DNA of 64,000 nt from Microbacterium invictum. GTDB lineage: Bacteria > Actinomycetota > Actinomycetes > Actinomycetales > Microbacteriaceae. The stretch is from the NCBI RefSeq assembly GCF_014197265.1, contig NZ_JACIFH010000001.1, positions 3,516,261-3,580,260 of the forward strand. Reading direction: 5' to 3'. The position numbers and the translations under genes are program-made. Within the stretch, counting starts at the first letter, position 1. Each line of letters begins with the position of its first letter. Positions 17,539-25,821 of this stretch are shown one piece after another. Under the pieces are notes generated by a model. The model saw nothing but the letters and a program-made list of their open reading frames with translations. It made no database searches and was not told the origin of the DNA.

Positions 17539-18339
17539 TCACGCGGCGATCGCGTGGGTCGACGCGTCGCAGAAGTAGTGGTTGAGCACCCGCCGCCACT
17601 TGTTGGCGGGCAGTTCGGGGTCCAACGCGGCCATACCGGTGCCGTACTTCGAGATGCGGGCGGGCCGGTGACCGTGACGCCACAGCGCCCGGTCCAGGGC
17701 TCCGGGGCGCTGCCCGGACTTGGTCTCCACGATCACGGCATCCGGCAGCCGCAGCATCGTGCCGTCGGCACCGATCCAGGCGAGCTCGGTGTCGATCGTG
17801 CCCCGCGACGCGTCGTGGTCACCGGCGGGAAGCAGCACCGTCGCACGCCGGTACCGCGTGACGAGGGTGGGCCGCAGACGGGAGGCGAGGTGGCCGGCGC
17901 CGGGGATCCCGGCATCCATCAGCAGATCGCTCGCGTAGGCGACCGCGTCGTCATCGAGTTCGTCACCGGTGACCGGCACGCGCTCCTTGACCGTGGCCGA
18001 GCGGCCGCCCCGGGTCTTGACTTCGAGGAACGATCCGCCCGAATCGAGGTAGGTGCGCGCACGCACCTTGAACCGGCGGCGACGGCCGCGCGCGGCCCCC
18101 AGGTAGCTGTCGAGCTCTGGGGTGTCGAAGTACTGCGACGCGTAGCGGAGAGCGCGCTCGCCGTCGACCTCGAGCACCTGGCTGCCGTTGGGCAGATGGC
18201 CCAGGATGCCGGGAAGGTCGGTCCGCGGAACGATGTACTTGCGGTCGACGCGGGTCTGCAGCTCGGCCACCGCGTTGAGCTGTTCAAGGTCGATCGCGGG
18301 CAGCTGGGTCAGCCGGGTGAGTGTCGTGGTGGTGCTCAT
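17539..18339 (-). CDS. VTC domain-containing polyphosphate-polymerase-like protein
   Basis: This 266-aa cytosolic protein has a VTC/CYTH-like tunnel fold. Visible marks are TRVDRKYIVPR (the conserved basic strand), LRYASQYFDTPELDSY, RRRRFKVRARTY, SFLEVKTRGGRSATVKERVPV, an internal LVTRYRRATVLLP and the C-terminal VIVETKSG and ISKYGTGMAAL. In yeast the VTC domain makes polyphosphate from ATP; in bacteria these are annotated as polyphosphate polymerase domain proteins, mostly untested. It overlaps the DUF4956 gene by four bases and is followed 11 bases later by the beta-helix lipoprotein. Confidence 0.9.
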   Translation of the reverse strand: MSTTTTLTRLTQLPAIDLEQLNAVAELQTRVDRKYIVPRTDLPGILGHLPNGSQVLEVDGERALRYASQYFDTPELDSYLGAARGRRRRFKVRARTYLDSGGSFLEVKTRGGRSATVKERVPVTGDELDDDAVAYASDLLMDAGIPGAGHLASRLRPTLVTRYRRATVLLPAGDHDASRGTIDTELAWIGADGTMLRLPDAVIVETKSGQRPGALDRALWRHGHRPARISKYGTGMAALDPELPANKWRRVLNHYFCDASTHAIAA

Positions 18340-18932
18340 CGCGTCGCCATCTCGCGCGAGGTGAGCGCCTCGGGTCGTGCGGCGGCGGTGCGCGGCACGT
18401 TGTATCGGATGTCGACGGTCGTGGTGTCCGACACCAGGTCGATCGCGCGGACGGTGACGCGGTGCACGGGAGCGCCGATCAGACTCTCGACGGCGCTGCG
18501 CAGCTCGTCTTCGTCGGTGTGCGCGCGATCCATGACGATCGACTGCTCGCGCGACCGGCGCAGCAGCATCGGACTGTCGACCACGGCGAGGACGACCACC
18601 ACGAGCGCGACGAGTCCGGCGGTGAGCCAGGTCACTCCGGTGGACAGGCCGCTGATCAGGCCGATTGCGAGGGCGGCCAGATAGTAGGCGATCTCGCTCT
18701 GCTCGATCTCGCGCGACCGGAGGCGGATGATCGACAGCACGCCGAACAGGCCGAGCCCGAGGCCCGCGCCGACGGTCGTGCCGGCGAGCACCGCCGAGAC
18801 GGCCAGCACGCCGACGTTGACGCCGACGAAGGCTACGGCGAGGTCGCGGCGCCGGTGGCGGGGATAGTAGATCGCGAAGGCGAGCAGGGTGATCGCGACG
18901 AGGTCGAGGGCGATCGGGGCGAGAAGGTCCAT
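18336..18932 (-). CDS. DUF4956 membrane protein
   Basis: This 198-aa protein has about four transmembrane segments in the first 120 residues (LDLVAITLLAFAIYY, GVLAVSAVLAGTTVGAG, YYLAALAIGLISGL, LTAGLVALVVVVLAVV). The family motif GLGLFGVLSIIRLRSREIEQSEIAYY sits in the middle, and a soluble C-terminal domain follows. DUF4956 proteins co-occur with VTC-domain proteins and a secreted partner (CotH or beta-helix) in many bacteria; the function is unknown. It is first in the operon, and its start is preceded by a weak ribosome-binding site. Confidence 0.9.
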   Translation of the reverse strand: MDLLAPIALDLVAITLLAFAIYYPRHRRRDLAVAFVGVNVGVLAVSAVLAGTTVGAGLGLGLFGVLSIIRLRSREIEQSEIAYYLAALAIGLISGLSTGVTWLTAGLVALVVVVLAVVDSPMLLRRSREQSIVMDRAHTDEDELRSAVESLIGAPVHRVTVRAIDLVSDTTTVDIRYNVPRTAAARPEALTSREMATR

Positions 18933-19012
18933 GGGCTACTCCAGATGTTCGGGTCTGGAGAACATGTCACTCGGCGACGCTATGCGGTTTCTATGAGTAG
19001 GTGAAGCGTGGG

Positions 19013-19858
19013 TTACGAATCGGTGAACGGCGTGGTGGTGTCGATCGCATCGCGGAGCGGTCGGCGCATGAACGTCCAGTAGTGCGCCGGGGTCAGGCGG
19101 CTGAGCACGTCGACCAGTCCGGCCTCGCGCCCGATCATCGTGCGAGCGCGACGGCGGATCACGGACTGGACGATGCGGGCCGCGGCATCCATCGGCTCGG
19201 TGTGGTACATCCGCGCCTGGGCTTCGGCGGCGCGCTGCGCGATCGCCGGGTCGAGGGCCGCCGCGTACCGGCCGTGCAGGATGATCCCGGTCTTGACGCC
19301 GGCGGGGTACACGGCGCCGACGGTCACGCTCGTGCGCTCGAGCTCGTGGCGCAGCGATTCGGTGAACCCGCGCACCGCGAACTTGCTCATCGCGTACGGG
19401 ATGCGGCCGGCGGGTGCGGCGAGACCGTAGATCGAGACGAGGTGCGCGATGTGTGCCTGCGGTGCCGCGCGCAGGGCGGGGAGCAGCGCCTGGGTGATGT
19501 TGACGGTGCCCCACAGGTTGACGTCCATGAGCCAGCGCATCTCGGCCATCGTGAGCTGGTCGATGCTGCCGAGCATGGACGATCCGGCGCACGTGATGAG
19601 GGCGGTGATGCGGGGGTGGGATGCCGTGATCTCAGCCACCGCGGTCGTCACGGCATCGTCGTCGGTGAGGTCGATCGTGTGGGTGGTGTGTCCGGTGCCG
19701 GGCAGGGAGGCGGCGATCTCGGCGAGGCCGTCGGCGTTGCGGTCGAGGAGTGCGATGTGCGCGCCGCGCGCGGCGAGCTGCCGGGCCACGTCGGCGCCCA
19801 TGCCGGCGGCTGCCCCGGTGATGACGCTGGTCACGCCGCGGATTTCGAGTCGTGGCAT
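19013..19858 (-). CDS. SDR family oxidoreductase
   Basis: This 281-aa NAD(P)-dependent short-chain dehydrogenase has the nucleotide-binding motif TGAAAGMGADVA, TCAGSSMLG (the NNAG equivalent), and a Ser...YxxxK catalytic set (LVSIYGLAAPAGRIPYAMSKFA). It resembles the acyl- or retinol-dehydrogenase-like SDRs of actinomycetes. It is transcribed alone, divergent from the hypothetical gene at 19951 by about 90 bases. Substrate unknown. Confidence 0.92.
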   Translation of the reverse strand: MPRLEIRGVTSVITGAAAGMGADVARQLAARGAHIALLDRNADGLAEIAASLPGTGHTTHTIDLTDDDAVTTAVAEITASHPRITALITCAGSSMLGSIDQLTMAEMRWLMDVNLWGTVNITQALLPALRAAPQAHIAHLVSIYGLAAPAGRIPYAMSKFAVRGFTESLRHELERTSVTVGAVYPAGVKTGIILHGRYAAALDPAIAQRAAEAQARMYHTEPMDAAARIVQSVIRRRARTMIGREAGLVDVLSRLTPAHYWTFMRRPLRDAIDTTTPFTDS

Positions 19859-19950
19859 CCTTGCCCCTTGCTGCTGTTCGTTTTTCGCCGCCTCGTGTCC
19901 TTCGATTCTTGTCTATGCGCGGCCGTAGGATCGAGTGGAGGGGGGTGTCC

Positions 19951-20556
19951 GTGGCCGAGCAGCAGAAGCCGACGCGCGTGCGGACGCGTGACGTCGTCGC
20001 GGAGGGGCTGTACATCGCGTCCGCGGCGACCCGGCTGACCCTCAAGAACCGCATTCTGGTGCACATCCTCGCCGAGGGGGAGGACTTCGACTCCGACCGG
20101 TTCCTGCCCGAGGCGCGCGAGGCGCTGATGATGCTCGCTGCTGAGGCCGATGAAGACGCCGAGCGCACCGAGGCCGACCGCAAGATGGCACGGCGACGGC
20201 ACTCGGACTCGGACGGCACGCACGACTACCGCAGCCGCGACGTGCGCAACCTGCGCCGGCGCGTGCGCCAGTCGCGGCACGTGGCGCAGCAGCTGCGCGA
20301 GCGTGCCGAGGATGAGGACGAACTGCGCAAGCTGGTCGCCGATGCGCGCGATGCGGCGTGGGCCGAGGTGGCGAAGAACATCGACCGCACGCTGCGCATC
20401 GAGGCTGCCCGGCCCGACCTCGAACCGGACTATGCGCGCATGCGCGAGGCCCGCATGCAGGCGCTGCGACTCGTCGACCTGCCGAAGCTGCGCGCACACC
20501 GCCGCAGCGTCGACAAGCAGATCGAGCTGCGCGAGGCCGAGCAAGAGCAGTCGTAG
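19951..20556 (+). CDS. Conserved hypothetical protein, charged helical
   Basis: This 201-aa protein is of no family I can name. It is cytosolic, strongly charged and predicted mostly helical, with a long Arg/Glu-rich coiled-coil-like stretch (residues about 85-160: RNLRRRVRQSRHVAQQLRER). The N-terminal segment RTRDVVAEGLYIASAATRLTLKNRILVHIL looks like an ordered domain. GTG at 19951 is used because GGAGG lies eight to ten bases upstream. It precedes the tRNA-Arg gene on the same strand. Confidence 0.75.
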   Translation: MAEQQKPTRVRTRDVVAEGLYIASAATRLTLKNRILVHILAEGEDFDSDRFLPEAREALMMLAAEADEDAERTEADRKMARRRHSDSDGTHDYRSRDVRNLRRRVRQSRHVAQQLRERAEDEDELRKLVADARDAAWAEVAKNIDRTLRIEAARPDLEPDYARMREARMQALRLVDLPKLRAHRRSVDKQIELREAEQEQS

Positions 20557-20631
20557 GCCCGGAATCGCCTCGATTCGGCGGATCGAGAACCGTGGGGTAT
20601 TCTGGACGCTGGCCTTCGCAAGAACGGCCAT

Positions 20632-20704
20632 GCGCCCGTAGCTCAATGGATAGAGCATCTGACTACGGATCAGAAGGTTGGGAGTTCGAGTCTCTTCGGG
20701 CGCA
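20632..20704 (+). tRNA. tRNA-Arg (ACG)
   Basis: Cloverleaf seen directly: acceptor GCGCCCG (20632-20638) pairs with CGGGCGC (20697-20703), discriminator A at 20704. The D-arm is GCTCAATGGATAGAGC and the anticodon stem TCTGA/TCAGA encloses loop CTACGGA with anticodon ACG at 20665-20667. The T-loop is TTCGAGT. CCA is not encoded. ACG becomes inosine-CG after editing and reads CGU, CGC and CGA. Confidence 0.97.
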
Positions 20705-20727
20705 CACTGTGTTGAGACAGTGCATCA

Positions 20728-20759
20728 ACGAAAACCCGCGGATTTCCGCGGGTTTTCGT
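20728..20759 (+). terminator. Intrinsic terminator after tRNA-Arg
   Basis: Perfect 14-bp arms (ACGAAAACCCGCGG at 20728-20741 and its complement at 20746-20759) with an ATTT loop. The second arm ends in a TTTT-containing tract, giving a canonical rho-independent shape. Confidence 0.92.
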
Positions 20760-20912
20760 GTTTGTGGGATGCCGGAGTTCCGTGTTGATCCGGTCTGAGG
20801 CATGCGCCGCCGTTGCGGACCTTCAGCTCAGCGAAGGACGCCGTCTTCCGGTGGCGCTCGCGGGGGTCTACACTGTGCCTGTTTCGATCGCCAATGGTTC
20901 CCGGGGGCGGCC

Positions 20913-23537
20913 ATGACTGCGGAATTCAGCGTGTACCTCGGTGGTGGACTGTATATGAACAGCCGGGGCGAGTTGTCTCACGGCCCTGAGCCGGACAAGC
21001 CCGTGTATCGCTCGCCCGGTGGCGGCCTGCCGGTAGACATGGGAGCGTTCGCGAAGGCCTTCCAGGGCGTCGCGAAGGCGTTGCCCGACAAGGACGACCC
21101 GAAGAGCAGGCAGAAGTTCGACAAAATCCTGGACGGGATCGGCATGGCGGCCGCGGACAAGGAGAACCTCATCGGCGTGCTGCAGGGAATCGGCGCGGTT
21201 GCCAGCGTGATCGGCAGTGTCGTGCCCGTCGTGGGGGCTGTCCTGGGTGTCCTCACCGCGTTGCTCGGGCTCTTCAAGAGCGGGCCGTCAGCCCTCGAGT
21301 TGATGATCGAACGCCAGTTCGACGAGCTTCGTCGACGCGACAAGGCGCTGGAGACGCAGGCCCAGCAGCACGACCTGCGTGACCAGTTGAATGTCATCAA
21401 AGCGGCGCTCGCCGTGGTGAACAACTATGTCGTCGAACTGAAGAACTCGCCGCCGGATGGGGATTCGCTGCGGCTTCGCCGTCAGGACGTACGCTCCCAG
21501 ATCACGGCATCCTCGGTCGCGGTACGCAATCTGCTGGACACCAGCACCTGGCTGACCACGTTCGACCCGACCACGATGACAGACGTATGGCCATGGCGCC
21601 CGGGCAGCTTCTACGCCGTCCCCAAGACGGGCGCACCACGCCAGGCACTCATGCCGGCATCCGGGTCCAATGTCTTCGATCACCGCCTCATGGTTCCCCT
21701 TGCCTCATTCGGGGTGACGGCGTTTCTGACCCTGCTCCGCTCGAGCGCACCCGAGTTCCGATCGACGCGCGAGAACCGAGAAGACCTATGGGACTTCGCC
21801 GCCGCGCTCGAGGTGCTCATCGACAACATGCGCGGGGAAGGAATCACACGCACACTCCACACGGCGTGGGAGTTCGACACCAGCCCCGCAGGCGGGATCC
21901 CATGGCAGCTCGACCCGAGCGAAGTCGTCGACCTGTCCCTCTTGGGGGTCGCCCCCCACCTCGCCGCCGACAACACCCGGTGGGTAGTGGGGGCCTTCGA
22001 CGTCAGAGCGCACAACGACGGGTACTTCACCCCGGGATTCAGTGCGTCACGGATCCAGCTACCTGGCCCCCAGTACGCCAAGCAGGGTCTCCTCGACGTT
22101 CGATGGATGCCACCGGCCAAACTCGAGCCCATCGACGTTCCCGTCTCGGGGCAACTCGGATGGGAGAGGCCCAATCAGCGACCGCTGACAGAACGACGCT
22201 ACCTGATCACGAACCCGCAAGCCTGCGCCGACGCCGCCAACGCCCAGGCGGAGCAGAACTTCGCCGACCTCCTGTACAGCTCGGGCTACCTCACCCTCGT
22301 CCATCTGCTCTCCACCGTCCGGAATGAGGCGACCGACCCCGATCGCAGCCAGACCGTGCGAGCAGACACGGTCACGCGGCGGATGGCCGGCGCCGAACGA
22401 ACCGTCGTCGTCGAAGCCAAGCCATTCCTTTCCCCCGTCATGACGACGAACGCACGCCAGCAGGATCAGCAATACCGCTCGATCTCCAGCTTCACGACAC
22501 AGCCACTCGGACGCGACCGCAAGCTGCACTACCGGGTGTGGCTGCGGACCCTCTCGGCGAGCATGCTGCGAACCGGCGGCGAGTGGATCGATGACAACTA
22601 CGCCGCCTACCATCGCGTCGACTACTGGCCCGACAACGATCACCCGGGGTGCTTCGAGCTCACCACGACCACCGGTCAGGAACTCGACAGCCTCAAACTC
22701 GTCGAAGGGGTCACCGAGGAGGGAATCCGCGAGCACAGCGGGACCGCGAAGCTCACCGCGGACACCTACGACAACTGGATCCCGCTGCGCCAGCTGGGGC
22801 ACCTGGATGACGCGGTTCGGGGCGTGCCGGCGGGTATCGCCGCGTTGCGCGCGGAAGGGTGGGAATCGGGCGACACCGGCACAAAACAGCCTCCTGCCCC
22901 GGCACCTCAGACGACGGGATCGCGGTTCGCGAACCCGCTGACATCGACGGTCATCGACGCGGAGATCGTGGGCCTGTGGGACACGCTGGGCTGGGTCGGC
23001 GGTGGCGAACCGTCCGGCGTCCTTCACAAGAACATCAGGTCCACCCAGATCCACCTCGACTACACCGTGCGGTGGGAGGACGATCGCCTCACGATCACAC
23101 TGCGGAACAACCGGCCCGTGGAACGCAACTACGTCGTCTACGTCGTCGTCGAGGAAGCGCTCGGCAGCGGGAACGTCCTGCACACCTTCGCCGGCATCCC
23201 CGTCGCCGGTCAGCTCACCTTCGTGCCGCAATCGTTCCTCGACGAGGTCGATGAAGCCACCGAACGCGCCGAACGCATGCTCAACGACTTCAACGATCGC
23301 TACTCAGAGTCCGTCGGGGTGGGCCCCCGCCTGGGAGGTCCTCCCGAGCGTGTACTCGATGACCTCGTGTTCCGCGCGCTGGACCTGACCGCCCCGCTGA
23401 CCGATCGGAGCGCGTCCGGGATCATCGCCGCCGCGCTGGGCGACCCGGTGGCCGCCAGGCTCCTTCGCCAGGTCGCAGAGAACCATGACATGCGCGGCGT
23501 CCTCCGTGCCACCGCCGAGGAGACGACCGAGTTGTGA
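20913..23537 (+). CDS. Large protein of unknown family, pore-forming-toxin-like N-terminus
   Basis: This 874-aa protein matches no family I recognise and has no signal peptide. Residues 1-60 are Gly/Pro-rich. Residues 86-121 form a long Ala/Gly/Val hydrophobic hairpin (IGAVASVIGSVVPVVGAVLG) followed at 127-178 by an amphipathic helix (LELMIERQFDELRRRDKALE) ending in NNYVVELKN. A hydrophobic hairpin, a short KSGPSA break, then a charged helix resembles domain I of Cry-type and related alpha-pore-forming toxins. The rest (about 180-874) is a mixed region with many Trp and Tyr (WPWRPGSFYAV, DYWPDNDHPGCFELT, IHLDYTVRWEDDRLTITLRN) that could be beta-rich. It stands alone just after a tRNA gene. 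The toxin reading is a hypothesis. Confidence 0.6.
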   Translation: MTAEFSVYLGGGLYMNSRGELSHGPEPDKPVYRSPGGGLPVDMGAFAKAFQGVAKALPDKDDPKSRQKFDKILDGIGMAAADKENLIGVLQGIGAVASVIGSVVPVVGAVLGVLTALLGLFKSGPSALELMIERQFDELRRRDKALETQAQQHDLRDQLNVIKAALAVVNNYVVELKNSPPDGDSLRLRRQDVRSQITASSVAVRNLLDTSTWLTTFDPTTMTDVWPWRPGSFYAVPKTGAPRQALMPASGSNVFDHRLMVPLASFGVTAFLTLLRSSAPEFRSTRENREDLWDFAAALEVLIDNMRGEGITRTLHTAWEFDTSPAGGIPWQLDPSEVVDLSLLGVAPHLAADNTRWVVGAFDVRAHNDGYFTPGFSASRIQLPGPQYAKQGLLDVRWMPPAKLEPIDVPVSGQLGWERPNQRPLTERRYLITNPQACADAANAQAEQNFADLLYSSGYLTLVHLLSTVRNEATDPDRSQTVRADTVTRRMAGAERTVVVEAKPFLSPVMTTNARQQDQQYRSISSFTTQPLGRDRKLHYRVWLRTLSASMLRTGGEWIDDNYAAYHRVDYWPDNDHPGCFELTTTTGQELDSLKLVEGVTEEGIREHSGTAKLTADTYDNWIPLRQLGHLDDAVRGVPAGIAALRAEGWESGDTGTKQPPAPAPQTTGSRFANPLTSTVIDAEIVGLWDTLGWVGGGEPSGVLHKNIRSTQIHLDYTVRWEDDRLTITLRNNRPVERNYVVYVVVEEALGSGNVLHTFAGIPVAGQLTFVPQSFLDEVDEATERAERMLNDFNDRYSESVGVGPRLGGPPERVLDDLVFRALDLTAPLTDRSASGIIAAALGDPVAARLLRQVAENHDMRGVLRATAEETTEL

Positions 23538-23553
23538 GGTGCGCTCGGCACCT

Positions 23554-23575
23554 GCCGCGCGAGTCATCGCGCGGC
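23554..23575. terminator. Hairpin between convergent genes
   Basis: GCCGCGCGA (23554-23562) and TCGCGCGGC (23567-23575) form a perfect 9-bp stem with a four-base loop, between the large unknown gene and transketolase, which converge here. Confidence 0.72.
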
Positions 23576-23577
23576 GG

Positions 23578-25653
23578 TCACGCCGGCGCGAGGACCGTGC
23601 GCACGGCGGCAAGCACGCGCTCGACGGTCATGCCACGGGCCGCCATGGCCTGATCGGCGGGGGCCGACAGCCCGAACTGGTCGATGCCGACGATCGCACC
23701 GCCCGCGCCGGCGACATCGTGCCAGCCGAAGGATGCCGCGGCCTCCACCACCACGCGTGCGCGCAGTGCGCCCGGCAGAACCTGTTCGCGATACTCCGCG
23801 CTCTGCGCGGCAAACCATTCCCGGCTCGGCATCGACACGACGCGCACGCCGATACCCTCTGCGGCCGCCGTGGTCGCGGTCTCCAGCGCGAGGGTGACCT
23901 CGCTGCCGGTTGCGACGATCAGGGCGTCGAGCCGCTCGGGCTCGTGGACGACGTACGCGCCGCGCGCGACACCCGCTCGCACGTCCGCGAGCGGGATATC
24001 CAGCACCGGAACGTTCTGCCGGCCCAGCACGAGGCCGGCGGGTGCGCCGGCGGCCGTGATGGCAGCCCAGGCGGCGACTGTCTCGTTGGCGTCGGCCGGG
24101 CGGACCACAGTGAAGCCCGGGATCGCGCGGAGCGCGGCGAGGTGCTCGATCGGCTGGTGCGTGGGGCCGTCCTGGCCGAGGGCGACCGAGTCATGCGACC
24201 AGATGTAGGTGACCGGGGTCTGCATGAGCGAGGCCAGCCGGATCGCGGGGCGCTGGTAGTCGCTGAACACGAGGAAGGTTCCGGCGAAGACCCGCCAGCC
24301 GCCCGCGAGTGCGATGCCGTTCATCGCGGCCGCCATCGCGTGTTCGCGCACGCCCCAGTGGATGTTGCGGCCGGTGTAGTCGCCCGCGCCGGAGGCGTCG
24401 GGGAGAAAGGACTCGGCTCCGCGGATGGCGGTGCGGTTCGGCTCGGCGAGATCGGCCGAGCCGCCCCACATCGCGGGAAGGACGGCCGCGAGCGCCTGAA
24501 TCGCGGCGCCCGAGGCGTCACGCGTGGACACCGAGGCGCCGGCCGCATACTGCGGCAGCGTGTCGGCCAGTCCGGCCGGTACGTCACGCGACGTGAACGA
24601 CGCGTGCGCGGCAGCGCGGGCGGGGTCGGCTGCGGCCCACGTGGCGAAGCGCTCGTCCCATTCCTGGTGGAGGGCTGCTCCACGAGAGACGGCGGCGCGG
24701 GTCTTCTCGAGCGTGCTCTCGCTCACCTCGAACGGGCCGGTGGTCACTCCGAGAACGTCGCGCAGTGCGGCGGCTTCGGTGGCGCCCAGCGGTGCGCCGT
24801 GCGAGGCGGCGGTGCCGACCGCGCCGGGGGAGGGGAAGGCGATCTGTGACTTCAGGATGACCAGCCGGGGCTTGCCCTCGGGACCGGCGGTGCTGAGCAC
24901 CTGGTCGAGCGCGGTCACATCGACGTCGCCGTCGGCGGCGAGCTCCACACGGTCCACGTGCCAGCCCTGCGCCCGGAAGCGCGCAGCGGCATCCTCGGTG
25001 CTGGTGAGCCGCGTGTCGCCCTCGATCTGGATGTCATTGTCGTCGTAGATCACCGTGAGGTTGTCCAGCCCGAGGCGGCCCGCGAGGGCGCCGGCCTCAT
25101 ACGACAGTCCCTCCTGCAGGTCTCCATCCGAAGCCAGGACCCAGACGCGCCGGTCGAACGCCGACTCACCGCGCGGTGCGCCGGCGTCGAACGTGGCCCG
25201 CTCGTGCACGAACGCCATTGCCATGCCGACGGCAGTGGCCAGCCCCTGTCCCAGGGGGCCGGTCGTGGTCTCCACGCCGGGGGTGTGCCCGTACTCGGGG
25301 TGTCCTGGTGTGCGGGAGTCGAGCGTGCGGAAGCCGCGGAGATCGTCGAGCGCGATGTCGTAGCCGGTGAGGAACAGCTGCGTGTAGAGCAGGATGCTGG
25401 CGTGCCCGCACGACAGGACGAACCGGTCGCGTCCCGCCCACGACGGGTCGCGCGGGTCGTGGCGGAGGTGCTTCTGGTAGAGCAGAGTCGCCACCGGCGC
25501 GAGGGCGATCGCGGTGCCGGGGTGCCCCGATTTGGCCTCCTCGACAGCGTCGACGGCCAGCAGGCGGGCGGCCACGACGGCCCCGGCATCCACCGCCGGA
25601 GCGGCCGCCGAATTCCTCGCGGAGTCGGACCCTGTGAGCGTTGCGGTAGTCAT
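23578..25653 (-). CDS. tkt: Transketolase
   Basis: This 691-aa thiamine-diphosphate enzyme of the pentose phosphate pathway moves two-carbon units between ketose and aldose phosphates. Motifs: LLAVDAVEEAKSGHPGTAIALAPV, GHTPGVETTTGPLGQGLATAVGMA, the TPP/Mg site WVLASDGDLQEGLSYEAGALAG...LTVIYDDNDIQIEGDT, the catalytic Glu region NIHWGVREHAMAAAMNGIAL, and SHDSVALGQDGPTHQPIEHLA. The start is ATG 25653 with GGAAGG upstream. It is divergent from a GntR regulator across a region holding two palindromic operators, so it is probably co-regulated with the PTS genes and may be a second, inducible transketolase rather than the housekeeping one. Confidence 0.94.
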   Translation of the reverse strand: MTTATLTGSDSARNSAAAPAVDAGAVVAARLLAVDAVEEAKSGHPGTAIALAPVATLLYQKHLRHDPRDPSWAGRDRFVLSCGHASILLYTQLFLTGYDIALDDLRGFRTLDSRTPGHPEYGHTPGVETTTGPLGQGLATAVGMAMAFVHERATFDAGAPRGESAFDRRVWVLASDGDLQEGLSYEAGALAGRLGLDNLTVIYDDNDIQIEGDTRLTSTEDAAARFRAQGWHVDRVELAADGDVDVTALDQVLSTAGPEGKPRLVILKSQIAFPSPGAVGTAASHGAPLGATEAAALRDVLGVTTGPFEVSESTLEKTRAAVSRGAALHQEWDERFATWAAADPARAAAHASFTSRDVPAGLADTLPQYAAGASVSTRDASGAAIQALAAVLPAMWGGSADLAEPNRTAIRGAESFLPDASGAGDYTGRNIHWGVREHAMAAAMNGIALAGGWRVFAGTFLVFSDYQRPAIRLASLMQTPVTYIWSHDSVALGQDGPTHQPIEHLAALRAIPGFTVVRPADANETVAAWAAITAAGAPAGLVLGRQNVPVLDIPLADVRAGVARGAYVVHEPERLDALIVATGSEVTLALETATTAAAEGIGVRVVSMPSREWFAAQSAEYREQVLPGALRARVVVEAAASFGWHDVAGAGGAIVGIDQFGLSAPADQAMAARGMTVERVLAAVRTVLAPA

Positions 25654-25673
25654 GATGCACCTTCCAGTCGGAT

Positions 25674-25785
25674 TCATTATGACGTTATGATGACTTGATG
25701 CGCAAATCTTCCGGAATGACGCACATCTTGCCACTTGTCTTCGCGAGAGATCTGTGTCATTATGACGACATAACGTCAGTATGAC
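25674..25785. promoter_or_regulatory. Two GntR-type operators in the tkt/gntR divergent region
   Basis: Site 1, TCATTATGACGTTATGATGA (25674-25693), is a near-palindrome just upstream of tkt. Site 2 begins TCATTATGACGACATAAC at 25757 and continues to 25785 with a further ACGTCAGTATGAC; inside it TTATG-acga-CATAA is a perfect short palindrome. Both share TCATTATGACG. The region is AT-rich compared with its surroundings, as expected for two divergent promoters. The adjacent GntR/UTRA protein is the likely ligand. Confidence 0.72.
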
Positions 25786-25821
25786 TTGCGGTCACAGGCC
25801 GCCCACAACGAGGAGGATGCC

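Noticed and set aside
20632..23577. Genomic island inserted at tRNA-Arg with flanking att repeat
   Set aside because: No second copy of the tRNA 3' end, integrase or mobility gene was found downstream; only one unusual gene is present.
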